NCBI GenBank assembly: GCA_947492575.1
Contig: CANLNK010000002.1
Coordinates: 593,304-657,303 of the forward strand
Length of the DNA: 64,000 nt
Direction of reading: 5' to 3'
Source: an uncultured Thalassotalea sp.
GTDB lineage: Bacteria > Pseudomonadota > Gammaproteobacteria > Enterobacterales > Alteromonadaceae
Part shown: positions 37,513 to 47,057 of the stretch, in pieces
Numbering within the stretch: the first letter of the stretch is position 1
How the letters are laid out: each line of letters opens with the position of its first letter
Made by a program: the position numbers and the translations under genes
Notes under the pieces: generated by a model
The model's database searches: none
Seen by the model: the letters and a program-made list of their open reading frames with translations, nothing else
Told to the model about the DNA's origin: nothing

Positions 37513-37824
37513 ATGTATCAACTTGTGTTATGTACTTGCCCAACAACAGAATTAGCTGAGAAAATAGCGACCACATTAGTGACAGAAAAGCTTGTTGCGT
37601 GTGTGAATATTCTCCCGCAAATAACATCTGTTTATCAGTGGCAAGGAAAAATTGAGAAAGACAGTGAAGTACAATTGCTGATTAAAACCACCTCTGCGTT
37701 ATTTAGCTCGGTGAACCAGCGTATCAAAGCACTTCACAGTTATGACGTACCTGAAGTTATCGCTGTAGACATCCAGCAAGGTGATAGCGAGTATTTAGAC
37801 TGGATAACCAATTCGTTGAAGTAG
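37513..37824 (+). CDS. cutA: Divalent-cation tolerance protein CutA
   Basis: 103 residues: CTCPTTELAEKIATTLVTEKLVACVN, ITSVYQWQGKIEKDSEVQLLIKT and the C-terminal VPEVIAVDI motif. CutA1 forms stable trimers and has been linked to copper tolerance, although its function remains unclear. dsbD starts four bases after its stop, as in many gammaproteobacteria, so they form an operon. Confidence 0.95.
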   Translation: MYQLVLCTCPTTELAEKIATTLVTEKLVACVNILPQITSVYQWQGKIEKDSEVQLLIKTTSALFSSVNQRIKALHSYDVPEVIAVDIQQGDSEYLDWITNSLK

Positions 37825-37827
37825 TAT

Positions 37828-39678
37828 ATGAAAAAATTTACGCTCCTGTTGTCCTTGTGCTTATCGCTACTGGTAAGTATTGGTTTTAACGCCAACGCAC
37901 AAAACAGTATTTTTGATACCTCATCGTCAAGCTTGCTAAGCAATGAGCATGAGTTCCTCAAAGTCGATCAGGCTTTTGTCTTTGATTACTACCAAAATAA
38001 CAAAGGTAAGCTCGAAATAACCTTTAATATCAAAGACGGCTATTACCTATATCGCCACCAATTCAAAACAAGCTCTGATACGGCCACGTTTGAGCCTTTA
38101 TCTCTGCCTCAAGGTATTGAGCATGAGGACGAGTTCTTTGGCGTACAACAAATCTTTGAAGGCAACCTAGCATTCACCATCGACCTCAACGAGGTTAAAG
38201 ACGGTGATCTACTATCTTTGCGCTTCCAAGGATGTGCCAAAAAAGGCCTTTGCTACCCGCCAACGGTCAAGGATATCGAATTATCAGCATTTTCAAGAAG
38301 TGCACAGACTGACGGAGTTAATAACGATGTTTTGTCTGCTTTAAGCTCTAGTAGCGCTAGCAAGAAAGATACTCAAGCAACCCAATCAACTGGTGGTGAC
38401 AGTGAGCAGTTTGAATTGTTATCACTTCTTCAAAATGAAAGCTTAGCGATTACTTTACTCGCCTTTTTCACAGGTGGTCTGCTACTCTCGTTTACACCTT
38501 GTGTATTTCCTATGTACCCTATTCTTACAGGGATTATTGTAGGTCAAGGCGATGGGTTATCAACGAAGCGAGCGTTCACTTTATCTTTCTTCTATGTGCA
38601 AGGAATGGCGATTACCTACACTCTACTTGGTATTGTCGTCGCGCTTGCTGGTGCGCAGTTCCAAGCGATGTTCCAGCACCCTGCCGTATTGATTGTACTT
38701 AGTGTTCTGTTCGTCTTTTTAGCGCTTTCTATGTTCGGTATGTTCAACTTGGCATTGCCAAGTAGTCTGCAGAACAAACTGAATGAGATGAGCAACAAAC
38801 AAGAAGGTGGCTCCTATAAAGGCGTACTTTCAATGGGTGCGATTTCTGGATTAGTCGCTTCACCTTGTACGACTGCCCCACTCACTGGCGCATTGATTTA
38901 TATCTCTCAAACAGGCGACATCGCACTGGGTGCAGCAGCACTTTACGCCTTAAGTATTGGTATGGGTTTACCGTTGTTAGTGCTAGGTAGTTCAGGCGGT
39001 AAGTTATTACCGAAAGCGGGGAATTGGATGAATATTATTAAGAACATATTCGGTTTGTTACTGCTTGCTGTTCCAGTGTTTCTGCTTGAAAGATTCTTGC
39101 CTGTACAAATTTCGCAATCGTTATGGGCGCTATTACTTTTAGGTAGTGCGACATACTTCTACGTGGCAAACTTAGAAAGTCAGAAAAACTTCTGGTTTGG
39201 CGTGCGTAGCTTATTCATATTCTTAGCATTATTTGCTGGAGCGACTATGCTTTACAGGACTGTGTTTCCCGCTTCAGTAGTGTCAAATGTCACAGAGCAT
39301 GGTGCAGAGAAAAAGCATTTTGTATACGCTAAGAACTTAGCTGAACTAGAAACGTTAATTACTGAAGCTAATGAGCGTGGCGAAACGGTGATGCTAGACC
39401 TTTACGCAGACTGGTGTATTGCCTGTAAAGAATTTGAAGAATATACGTTCCCTGACCCCAAAGTACAGCAGGCGTTAAGCAATACGCTTCTAGTACAAAT
39501 TGACTTAACCGATACCGGCTCTGCATCATCGGTAGAATTGATGGAACATTTTGACGTATTCGGCCTACCTTCTATTCTTTTCTTTGACTTAGCGGGCAAC
39601 GAAGTGTCAAATAAACGTGTAACGGGCTTTATGGGTGCAGAAGAATTTGCAGACCACGTAAACGACACGTATAACTAA
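37828..39678 (+). CDS. dsbD: Thiol:disulfide interchange protein DsbD
   Basis: 616 residues. A signal peptide ends near FNANA. The N-terminal alpha domain has the redox pair in GCAKKGLCYPP (Cys136, Cys142). The eight-helix membrane beta domain has Cys in FTPCVFPMYPI and ASPCTTAPLTG. The C-terminal thioredoxin-like gamma domain has DWCIACKEFE (Cys530, Cys533). All six redox cysteines are present. It carries electrons from cytosolic thioredoxin to DsbC, DsbG and cytochrome maturation proteins. Confidence 0.97.
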   Translation: MKKFTLLLSLCLSLLVSIGFNANAQNSIFDTSSSSLLSNEHEFLKVDQAFVFDYYQNNKGKLEITFNIKDGYYLYRHQFKTSSDTATFEPLSLPQGIEHEDEFFGVQQIFEGNLAFTIDLNEVKDGDLLSLRFQGCAKKGLCYPPTVKDIELSAFSRSAQTDGVNNDVLSALSSSSASKKDTQATQSTGGDSEQFELLSLLQNESLAITLLAFFTGGLLLSFTPCVFPMYPILTGIIVGQGDGLSTKRAFTLSFFYVQGMAITYTLLGIVVALAGAQFQAMFQHPAVLIVLSVLFVFLALSMFGMFNLALPSSLQNKLNEMSNKQEGGSYKGVLSMGAISGLVASPCTTAPLTGALIYISQTGDIALGAAALYALSIGMGLPLLVLGSSGGKLLPKAGNWMNIIKNIFGLLLLAVPVFLLERFLPVQISQSLWALLLLGSATYFYVANLESQKNFWFGVRSLFIFLALFAGATMLYRTVFPASVVSNVTEHGAEKKHFVYAKNLAELETLITEANERGETVMLDLYADWCIACKEFEEYTFPDPKVQQALSNTLLVQIDLTDTGSASSVELMEHFDVFGLPSILFFDLAGNEVSNKRVTGFMGAEEFADHVNDTYN

Positions 39679-39715
39679 CGTTAAGATATTATTAGCAAGA
39701 CAAAATAGTGATGGT

Positions 39716-39750
39716 GCTAAAAGCAGCCGAAGGGTAAGACTGCTTTTAGC
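39716..39750 (+). terminator. Stem-loop after dsbD
   Basis: GCTAAAAGCAG (39716-39726) and CTGCTTTTAGC (39740-39750) are exact inverse complements with a 13-base loop. No T-run follows the stem, so it is a weak terminator or a 3' stabilising hairpin. Confidence 0.45.
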
Positions 39751-39798
39751 TGCCAAGACAATAACCAAGTAATTGGACAAAAAAGCAAGAAGGAACAA

Positions 39799-40899
39799 GT
39801 GCAGAGGAATAATTGGTTAATTACCCTGTTAAAGGCAGGGTTAGGGGAAGATAAACTAAACACTGACTATCGTAGTATGCTGGTGGTCAACTTGTTTTCG
39901 TTTGTCGGCTTATCCATCACCTTCTTTCTAGCGGTTAATGCCGTTTTGAACCAAGATTTGATCTTGGCTGTCACACTTTTTATTGCCAGCGCTTTGTTTT
40001 TAACAGGCTATTTCGTCCAGAAGAGAACACGAAGCCCTAAAATTGCGTCCAATATCATTTTATATTCCTTGATGGTGTTAAAGATATATTTGGTCTACAC
40101 AGGGGGTGTAAACAATACGGGGCCACTCTGGATATTCCTTGTTGCACCAGTCACCTTGTTCATCCACGGATTAAAAAAAGGTCTGTTTGATATTGCCATA
40201 TTCGTGGCGATTATCAGCACCATGATGTTCTACCCTGATAACCTCTTACTTGCTACGGAATACACGTTACACTTCAAAACACGGTTATTACTGTCGTTTT
40301 TAACCATTACCTTTCTTGCTGCATTTTACGAATATTCTCGAGAAGACTCATTCCAGCAAGCACTTGAAATCAGCAAGGAATTTGAAAAACTAGCGAAGCT
40401 AGACCCACTAACTAAGCTATCTAATCGTCGTGATGCACTAGAGAAGCTAACGTATGAATATAGTCGAATGGAGCGTACAAAAGAGCCTTTATCAATTCTC
40501 TTATGCGATTTAGACCATTTTAAAGCAGTCAACGACAATTATGGACATCCCGCAGGTGACAAACTATTGCAGGAGATATCGCTGCAATTTAAATCATGTA
40601 TACGAGCACAAGATACAGTATCTCGTTGGGGGGGCGAAGAGTTTCTATTTATTTTACCGCAAACCGATGCACAGCAAGCCATTCAGTTATCGGAAAAGTT
40701 ACATCAATGTTTACGATCTCTGTCTGTTAGCTATCAAGCGCACCAAATCAGCTGTACCATCAGTATAGGAGCTTGTGAAATAAGCCCTGAAAAGTCTATT
40801 TCAGAAGTGCTGCAACTTGCTGATAACGCTCTCTACCAAGCGAAAGATCAAGGTAGAAATATGACCGTTTTAGCAGCTTCTAACGAAGCCAAAAGTTAG
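39799..40899 (+). CDS. Membrane diguanylate cyclase
   Basis: 366 residues from GTG with AAGGA close upstream. The N-terminal half has about five or six membrane helices and no recognisable sensor. The GGDEF domain (about residues 200-360) has the active motif GGEEF at 278-282 and KLDPLTKLSNRRDA at its start, so it should make cyclic di-GMP. No RxxD inhibitory site is obvious just before the motif (QDTVSRWGGEEF lacks it). It stands alone between dsbD and ung. The tryptophan and two glycine codons of the motif carry seven consecutive G. Confidence 0.9.
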   Translation: MQRNNWLITLLKAGLGEDKLNTDYRSMLVVNLFSFVGLSITFFLAVNAVLNQDLILAVTLFIASALFLTGYFVQKRTRSPKIASNIILYSLMVLKIYLVYTGGVNNTGPLWIFLVAPVTLFIHGLKKGLFDIAIFVAIISTMMFYPDNLLLATEYTLHFKTRLLLSFLTITFLAAFYEYSREDSFQQALEISKEFEKLAKLDPLTKLSNRRDALEKLTYEYSRMERTKEPLSILLCDLDHFKAVNDNYGHPAGDKLLQEISLQFKSCIRAQDTVSRWGGEEFLFILPQTDAQQAIQLSEKLHQCLRSLSVSYQAHQISCTISIGACEISPEKSISEVLQLADNALYQAKDQGRNMTVLAASNEAKS

Positions 40900-40916
40900 T
40901 CACAAGAAGCACAAAG

Positions 40917-41576
40917 TTAAACCTGCCAATCAATTGGCTTTTTACCCGCACTCTCCAAATACTTATTCGCCTGTGAAAAGTGGCGACAACCGAAAAAGCC
41001 ACGGTGTGCTGAAAGAGGCGAAGGATGAGGCGCACTCAAAATGCAATGTTTTGATTGATCGATTGCTTTTCCTTTTTTCTGAGCATGAGCGCCCCAAAGC
41101 AAAAAAACTAAACCTTCGCTATGTTCGCTTAACAAGGCTATTACTTTATCGGTAAACCGCTCCCATCCTAGGTGTTTATGTGAATGCGCCTGCCCCTCTT
41201 CAACAGTTAAAACGGTATTTAACAGCAATACTCCCTGTTCCGCCCAAGATTGCAAATAGCCATGTTCAGGTATGTTAAATCCATCAATATCTGTCGCCAG
41301 CTCCTTGTACATATTCACCAACGATGGCGGAGGCTTAATGCCAGGCTTTACGGAAAAGCACAGGCCGTGAGCTTGATCGGGCCCGTGGTAGGGGTCTTGG
41401 CCAATGATTACCACTTTGATTTGCTCAAAATCCGGTGTTTTAAGCGCGTTAAATACCTCAGACTTAGGAGGATATACAGCCACTCCTTGCTGTCGTCTTT
41501 GCTCTACATAGTCTAATGTTTCCTGAAAATAGACTTGCTGTTTTTCATCTTTAAGTAATGCAGACCACGTTGTCAT
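40917..41576 (-). CDS. ung: Uracil-DNA glycosylase
   Basis: 219 residues, a family 1 enzyme. The catalytic motif is [18 protein letters not shown] (Asp61, His64) and the C-terminal motif is [14 protein letters not shown], which inserts into the DNA minor groove. [17 protein letters not shown] recognises uracil. It removes uracil from DNA in base excision repair. It converges with the diguanylate cyclase gene with only 17 bases between the stops. Confidence 0.97.
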   Translation of the reverse strand: MTTWSALLKDEKQQVYFQETLDYVEQRRQQGVAVYPPKSEVFNALKTPDFEQIKVVIIGQDPYHGPDQAHGLCFSVKPGIKPPPSLVNMYKELATDIDGFNIPEHGYLQSWAEQGVLLLNTVLTVEEGQAHSHKHLGWERFTDKVIALLSEHSEGLVFLLWGAHAQKKGKAIDQSKHCILSAPHPSPLSAHRGFFGCRHFSQANKYLESAGKKPIDWQV

Positions 41577-41603
41577 TGAGTAGAAGTTTCCTGGAAGTTT
41601 CGC

Positions 41604-44060
41604 TTATTCAGCTTGCTGAGGTGATTTTTTAACTTGTGTTTTCCAGTGACCATCGACAATTTTTTCTGCTAAAAACGTAGATAGTTCACTTTCAGGCAGC
41701 GGTTTTGAAAAATAGTAACCTTGCACAGTATCGCAGTCATTAAGCGTTAATGAGCGCAATTGAGCACCACTTTCAACCCCTTCAGCGACCACATTCAATC
41801 CTAAATTTTTCACCATCGCAATTGTCGAAATGATGATTTGATAGTCGGAATGGTTTTCAAGCATACCGAAGACAAAACTCTTGTCGATTTTAATGACATC
41901 AATTGGCATCTTCTTAATGTAAGCCAGCGATGAATATCCAGTACCGAAATCGTCGATAGCAAAGCTAAAGCCTATCTTTTTGAGGCCTTTCATCACTTCA
42001 ATAGCTTTGTCGATATCTGAAACTAATGTCTGTTCGGTAAGCTCGAGTTCAAAGTATTTTGCTGATATTTCAAAACGACGTGTTAACTGCAATAAATAGT
42101 CAGTTAAATTAGGGTCCATAAACTGCATCGCAGACAAGTTAATCGCAATCCGTACATCTTTAATCCCCTGAGATCTGAGTTCAATCGCGATCTCAAAGCA
42201 CCGTCGCATCACCCAATAACCCAGTTCAACCATATACTCAGAGTTTTCTAGAATTGGAATAAAGTCGTCTGGTGGTATCATCCCTCGCTCAGGACTATAC
42301 CAGCGAAGTAACGCTTCAAAACCTACAAGTCTTTTCGTTTTGCCATCTAACTGTGGTTGCAGTGACAAACTAAACTGCTTTTTCAATAGCGCTTGCCTTA
42401 CTGCACCTTCAAGTTCAACGCGCTGAGCCACTTGCTGATATAAGTCAGGATGATAAATATGATACTGAGCACCACCGTGTTTTTTGGCTTCATACATTGC
42501 GATATCAGCGTAACTCACCAAATCTTCCGCTCGCTGAGTACCATCATCGGTATAAACAATCCCAATACTGGTCGTAACATAGAAAATACTCGAACCAAGT
42601 TTAATCGGCTTTTTGAAACGGCTTAGAATATCTTCAGCTACAAATATGGCGTCATCTATTGAGCGAACACTGTTGAGAATAACGACAAATTCATCACCAC
42701 CAAATCGGCAAGCCAAGTCAACCTTGCGAACACTCGTCCTGACACGATTAGCGGCTTCTTCTAGTAATCTATCCCCTTCGCCATGACCGTGACTATCATT
42801 AACCTTTTTAAAGTCATCTAAATCAAGAAACAGTACACCTAAGCCACCTTCTTCTATCTGCAAGCTAGCGAGCGATTTTCTCAATTGCAAATTGAGCATG
42901 TTACGGTTAGGGAGACCCGTCAGCAAGTCGTACATCGCAATGTTTTCTAACTCTAGCGTTTTCTGCTCCACTTCTATGTTAAGTTGTTCAAGCTCGAAGC
43001 TAAGCTCCTGCGCTGAATTTGCTAACAGATCTAATTCATCAACAAAGAAGCTTTGTCGATTTAGTGGGACTTTACGAAAATCGCTAAATTGCTTTTGCGC
43101 TAGCATTGGCAAGGCATTAGCCAAGTTTACTAAGCGACGAGTAATTGGGCTGGTGATAAAGAATACTAATGACGCTAAACCAAAAAAAATCAGTAACTCT
43201 GTGATCAGGAAATAGCGACGATAACTCTCGTTCTTCTCTTTGAAATCAGTAACGTTATCGATCAGCATCAAATAATAGTCTTGCGACTTATTGCTTGATA
43301 AAGGTAAAAAATTAAGTAAATAGTGTTGACTATAGGTCTCAAAAAAAACCCCTTGGTTAAGTGCTTGTTGCAAAGTTGACTCAGGGGTCTTCAGCGCCAT
43401 CATTTCTCGCATCAAACTGACATTAGTCGAAGACAAGACGTCAGCTTTACTCAGTTCCAAAGGGGCTTCAGATTCAAAACTAACAATAGCGACATCGCTT
43501 TTAAGCGACTGGTTTAAAAGGAAAACAACATCAATCAGCGATGCTGCAAGCGTCATAACTGCCGTATCACCTTGGCCGTTTATCACTGGCACACTGGTAA
43601 TCAACTGGCACTGCTGCTCGCAGGTAATCACACTTAACGGCTCCTGCATTTCGAGTACTTGGCTCGTTTGTTCACGGATAAGCCGAGAAGTCGTATCAGC
43701 AGACAACCATAGAGGCTGAAGATTGGCATCTAGAAGCCACAATTCATCTACGTTAAGATGAAGTTGCAGCGCATAAAACTGTTGTGCGACCGCTTGCTTA
43801 AGCACATTAAAGTCGGGCTGGTCAGCAATCGATACAATATCAACAAACGACTCGACCCAAACTCGCAACTGGTTATCAAGTTTGTCTTTTTCCAGTGCAA
43901 ATTGCGTATTGCTTAGACTCTGCCTATCGTCTTGAAATTGTGTAAACTCCTCTTCTAGGCGCCACAAAGACAAAGTCGAGAAGCCAGCACTCATTAATAA
44001 TAGTGTCGTTAAAATAAGCCCAAGTAGCTTTACCGGTACACTGACAAAGGTTTTATTCAT
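41604..44060 (-). CDS. Membrane GGDEF-EAL protein with periplasmic sensor region
   Basis: 818 residues. A membrane segment near residues 10-30 and another near 285-305 (YFLITELLIFFGLASLVFFI) bound a periplasmic region of about 250 residues, probably a CHASE or Cache-like sensor. A HAMP-like linker precedes GGDEF, which is intact (RFGGDEF, GGDEF at 454-458), and EAL (EALLRW, 582-584). The EAL domain keeps typical catalytic segments (INLSAMQF, FELELTEQ, IDDFGTGYSSLAYIKKMPID, VVAEGVES). It could make or degrade cyclic di-GMP. Its ATG is one base after the stop of the barrel gene, so the two are translationally coupled. Confidence 0.92.
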   Translation of the reverse strand: MNKTFVSVPVKLLGLILTTLLLMSAGFSTLSLWRLEEEFTQFQDDRQSLSNTQFALEKDKLDNQLRVWVESFVDIVSIADQPDFNVLKQAVAQQFYALQLHLNVDELWLLDANLQPLWLSADTTSRLIREQTSQVLEMQEPLSVITCEQQCQLITSVPVINGQGDTAVMTLAASLIDVVFLLNQSLKSDVAIVSFESEAPLELSKADVLSSTNVSLMREMMALKTPESTLQQALNQGVFFETYSQHYLLNFLPLSSNKSQDYYLMLIDNVTDFKEKNESYRRYFLITELLIFFGLASLVFFITSPITRRLVNLANALPMLAQKQFSDFRKVPLNRQSFFVDELDLLANSAQELSFELEQLNIEVEQKTLELENIAMYDLLTGLPNRNMLNLQLRKSLASLQIEEGGLGVLFLDLDDFKKVNDSHGHGEGDRLLEEAANRVRTSVRKVDLACRFGGDEFVVILNSVRSIDDAIFVAEDILSRFKKPIKLGSSIFYVTTSIGIVYTDDGTQRAEDLVSYADIAMYEAKKHGGAQYHIYHPDLYQQVAQRVELEGAVRQALLKKQFSLSLQPQLDGKTKRLVGFEALLRWYSPERGMIPPDDFIPILENSEYMVELGYWVMRRCFEIAIELRSQGIKDVRIAINLSAMQFMDPNLTDYLLQLTRRFEISAKYFELELTEQTLVSDIDKAIEVMKGLKKIGFSFAIDDFGTGYSSLAYIKKMPIDVIKIDKSFVFGMLENHSDYQIIISTIAMVKNLGLNVVAEGVESGAQLRSLTLNDCDTVQGYYFSKPLPESELSTFLAEKIVDGHWKTQVKKSPQQAE

Positions 44061-44061
44061 T

Positions 44062-45267
44062 TTAGAACCAATACATCAATTGTAACGCCCACATTTGCCA
44101 ATATTCACTATTGTTAATTCCAGGGTTAGGTGCAACAACCGGTGTGAGCCTTGCTGTTCCTTGATACCAATGAAATTCGGCTTGTAGACGAAGATTTGAA
44201 GCAAGATCAACAGACGCACCTATCGTTGTATCATGCTGATAGCCGAAGTATTTTGGTAGGCCAAACGACGACGCTAAGTTATCTCCGCCTCGGTCATCTT
44301 TGTCCGCGTAGAAGAACTCTTGCCTTGCTAATAAACGAACTTGCTCATTGAGTCGATAGCGCATCTGCATGTAGATGCCTTGCCCTTTCCTATCAAGATG
44401 TGCTGACGGCGCATAAAAACCATCTAGCGCAAACCTTTCTTGGTTTACCTCAGTACTAAATTCCCAACGCTCACCTTCGAACAAAGCATTAAGCATAAAT
44501 CGCTGTAAAACTATTTTTGCATCGTAAAAAGTATCATTTTCTGACTGGTCATAGCCAAACTCGCTATCAAGCCCTACGATCCCGAAGCGCCACTGACTAT
44601 CAATTGGCTGCCAGTAAACACTTGCCTGATAGTCAGTGTCATGAGTCATTTCACCGGTAGCAAACTCACTCAAAATTATCTCTGTTTGCTTATCTGAAAT
44701 ATCAGAAGTACCGTAGCTCAAATTAATATCAATATCACCAACACCACTGTTATGCTTATATGAAAGCGCAATACCATCACCACCAACAGCAATATCTCTA
44801 AAGCCATCAAAGTAAATAGATTGAGGTAACACGATTGTCGGACGTGTGTGAGGAATATCACGAGTGCTTGAATACAACCAATGATAATTTTTATGACGAC
44901 CAAGATAAATATTCAGCTTACTTTCTAGCGTTTGATAGGCCGTCCAATCGAGTAACGCATAATCAACACGCGCACCATCGGCATACCGATTGCCACCGTC
45001 AATATAAACAGCTTGTCCAGCAAGACGCACGTTATCAAATAGCTGATACGAAAAGTTTACCCCTAATTCAGTTAAGGCAGATGACAAGTCACCATCATCA
45101 TTAACAAAATCACTGTCACTTGCCTCAATTATACCTTGCGCAACAAAGCCGTGAATTTGCAATTCTTGAATATCTTTCGCATTAACCGAACCACTAGCGC
45201 TTAACAATAATGCAATAAGGCTGCTCTGCAATACGCTACATTTTTTAATCAGTAATTTTGATAACAT
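44062..45267 (-). CDS. Outer-membrane beta-barrel (porin-like) protein
   Basis: About 401 residues from ATG 45267, behind AGGAGG at ideal spacing; an upstream start lacks support. A signal peptide ends ASGSVNA. The mature protein is a series of alternating strands with aromatic girdles (LQIHGFVAQGIIEA, FDNVRLAGQAVYI, LNIYLGRHKN, VRLLARQEFFYA) and ends in Phe (LQLMYWF), the usual C-terminal signature for BAM assembly. It overlaps the upstream PstS-like gene by 23 bases. The substrate is unknown. Confidence 0.85.
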   Translation of the reverse strand: MLSKLLIKKCSVLQSSLIALLLSASGSVNAKDIQELQIHGFVAQGIIEASDSDFVNDDGDLSSALTELGVNFSYQLFDNVRLAGQAVYIDGGNRYADGARVDYALLDWTAYQTLESKLNIYLGRHKNYHWLYSSTRDIPHTRPTIVLPQSIYFDGFRDIAVGGDGIALSYKHNSGVGDIDINLSYGTSDISDKQTEIILSEFATGEMTHDTDYQASVYWQPIDSQWRFGIVGLDSEFGYDQSENDTFYDAKIVLQRFMLNALFEGERWEFSTEVNQERFALDGFYAPSAHLDRKGQGIYMQMRYRLNEQVRLLARQEFFYADKDDRGGDNLASSFGLPKYFGYQHDTTIGASVDLASNLRLQAEFHWYQGTARLTPVVAPNPGINNSEYWQMWALQLMYWF

Positions 45268-45676
45268 GCAAACCTCCTTTTTGCTCGATATTCTCGCCGT
45301 AACCAATCGCGCCAGGTGTGCTCGCAACTTGTTTCAATAAAGTCGCGTAATCTTTAACGACGATCGGCGCGGTTCCAATGCCTGAATAGGTAATTTTTTG
45401 CCAAATACGGTCGAGTTGATACGGGAATATTGTTAACGTTTCTTTGGAAAACCGCTGATGTAATGGGTGAGAGCTTTCTAAAACGAAAACCACGATAGGC
45501 TGACCGTTTGGCCAATTGGTAACTCGTTTAGAAAATATCCGCCGCAGCTCTAACTTGCTCAGCTGAACATCTCCTATCGATGGGTGACTTATCGGTTGTA
45601 CATCAGCAGCGAAAACAGTGAGGGGAAGAAAGCTGACAATAAACAACGCTAATCTTATTAAATTTTTAATATTCAC
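45245..45676 (-). CDS. Small PstS-like periplasmic binding protein
   Basis: 143 residues with a signal peptide (SFLPLTVFA). The rest fits the PBP-like domain of phosphate-type binding proteins: LSKLELRRIFSKRVTNWPNG, VFVLESSHPLHQRFSKETL, WQKITYSGIGTAPIVV and STPGAIGYGEN. It is about half the size of a true PstS, and no pst transporter is nearby, so it may serve as a sensor for the GGDEF-EAL protein downstream rather than in uptake. It is the first gene of a coupled trio. Confidence 0.83.
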   Translation of the reverse strand: MNIKNLIRLALFIVSFLPLTVFAADVQPISHPSIGDVQLSKLELRRIFSKRVTNWPNGQPIVVFVLESSHPLHQRFSKETLTIFPYQLDRIWQKITYSGIGTAPIVVKDYATLLKQVASTPGAIGYGENIEQKGGLHVIKITD

Positions 45677-46087
45677 TTCCTTGCTGACATCTCATTGTGA
45701 ATGTTCTCTTTACACGAACATAATAAACTAACAGGTAAGTTAATCGCATAAGAGTTTAATGCTAACGACTTTTACTATTCACAACCACAACGACTTTCGT
45801 CTAATCATCGTAAATAGCATCCTGCCATGTAACACAATATCCGTAAATATATATCAGATAATTAACAAGTTTTTGCTTAGTAAAGTGTAGTCTAAGTCAA
45901 TGCCTATTCAAATACGTTTTACAGCCAAAAGACATTAGACCAGTATTTTGCTGCGATATTCTTCGAAATAACTATAATATTCGTCAAATTGAGTTTAAAT
46001 GAAATTTTTCTCTCCAGATAGTTTGACTAAGAGATATTTTATGTCAGTATCTGATTTACATTCAAATTAACAGCAAATTCACGAACA
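45677..46087. other. Intergenic region upstream of aroQ, 411 bases, no gene seen
   Basis: An AT-rich divergent region between the PstS-like gene and aroQ. A TATAAT hexamer (45973-45978) is present on the plus strand, but the best -35 (TTGCTG, 45948-45953) is 19 bases away. A nine-codon frame starting at 46041 lies just before aroQ and is not convincing. Nothing else was recognised. Confidence 0.4.
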
Positions 46088-46534
46088 ATGACTGCAAAGT
46101 TTAACATTTTGATCATCAATGGGCCTAATTTAAATATGTTAGGCAAGCGCGAACCTGGTATTTACGGTTCGCAAACGCTTGACCAGTTAAACCAAGCATT
46201 AACCGATCATGCCTTGAAAGAGGACATTGCATTGGAATGTGTGCAGTCAAATTCAGAAGCTGACCTGATTAATGCGATTCATTCAGCATTCGAGAAGAAA
46301 GATTTCATTGTTATCAACCCAGCAGCATTCACACATACCAGTGTCGCTCTGAGAGATGCATTATTGGCCGTAAACATCCCGTTTATCGAAGTACATATTT
46401 CTAATGTGCATGCTAGAGAAGCATTTCGTCATCACTCGTATCTTTCTGATGTCGCCCAAGGCGTCATCTGTGGTTTGGGAACTCAAGGCTATTTTTATGC
46501 ACTTGATGCCGCTAAACGCGCATTAAGTGATTAA
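46088..46534 (+). CDS. aroQ: 3-dehydroquinate dehydratase, type II
   Basis: 148 residues of the type II family: [21 protein letters not shown] (catalytic Arg and Tyr), [34 protein letters not shown] and [20 protein letters not shown] (catalytic His). It dehydrates 3-dehydroquinate in the shikimate pathway. The ribosome site is weak. It is followed by accB after 41 bases; aroQ-accB-accC is a conserved gammaproteobacterial order. Confidence 0.97.
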   Translation: MTAKFNILIINGPNLNMLGKREPGIYGSQTLDQLNQALTDHALKEDIALECVQSNSEADLINAIHSAFEKKDFIVINPAAFTHTSVALRDALLAVNIPFIEVHISNVHAREAFRHHSYLSDVAQGVICGLGTQGYFYALDAAKRALSD

Positions 46535-46575
46535 CAACCGAACAACAAATCCACAGGCAAACACAAGGTGTAGAA

Positions 46576-47034
46576 ATGGATATTAGAAAAATTAAAAAGC
46601 TGATCGAGCTAGTTGAAGAATCAGGTATTAACGAAATTGAAATCTCTGAAGGCGAGGAGTCAATTCGCATCAACAAAGGTGGTACATTAATACAAGCACC
46701 TATGATGCAAGCAGCACCAGCTCCTGTAGCGGCTCCTGCCCCTGCAGCAGCTCCAGCAGCGGCAGCGCCTGCAACTGAAGCAGCACCAGCAGCAATTTCT
46801 GGTCACGTCGTTCGTTCACCAATGGTTGGTACTTTCTATGCGTCTCCATCGCCAGAATCTCCATCTTTCGTTGAAGTTGGTCAACACGTTAACGCAGGCG
46901 ACACATTATGTATCGTTGAAGCGATGAAGATGATGAACCAAATTGAAGCAGATAAGTCTGGTGTCATTAAAGAAATCTTAGCGCAAAACGAAGACGCTAT
47001 TGAATTTGACCAACCGCTATTCATCATTGAATAA
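46576..47034 (+). CDS. accB: Biotin carboxyl carrier protein of acetyl-CoA carboxylase
   Basis: 152 residues. The N-terminal domain ([17 protein letters not shown]) is followed by a Pro/Ala-rich linker of about 30 residues and the biotinyl domain with [12 protein letters not shown], where Lys118 carries biotin. It carries carboxybiotin between AccC and AccAD in fatty acid synthesis. accC starts 23 bases after the stop. Confidence 0.98.
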   Translation: MDIRKIKKLIELVEESGINEIEISEGEESIRINKGGTLIQAPMMQAAPAPVAAPAPAAAPAAAAPATEAAPAAISGHVVRSPMVGTFYASPSPESPSFVEVGQHVNAGDTLCIVEAMKMMNQIEADKSGVIKEILAQNEDAIEFDQPLFIIE

Positions 47035-47057
47035 GCCCAACCATTAAGGGTAATTTC

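Noticed and set aside
40627-40634. Run of seven G in the diguanylate cyclase GGEEF codons
   Set aside because: Explained by the required Trp-Gly-Gly codons and shorter than the panP tract; weak evidence of slippage function.
46041-46070. Nine-codon leader peptide before aroQ
   Set aside because: Too short to judge, no aromatic or regulatory codons and no attenuator stem nearby.
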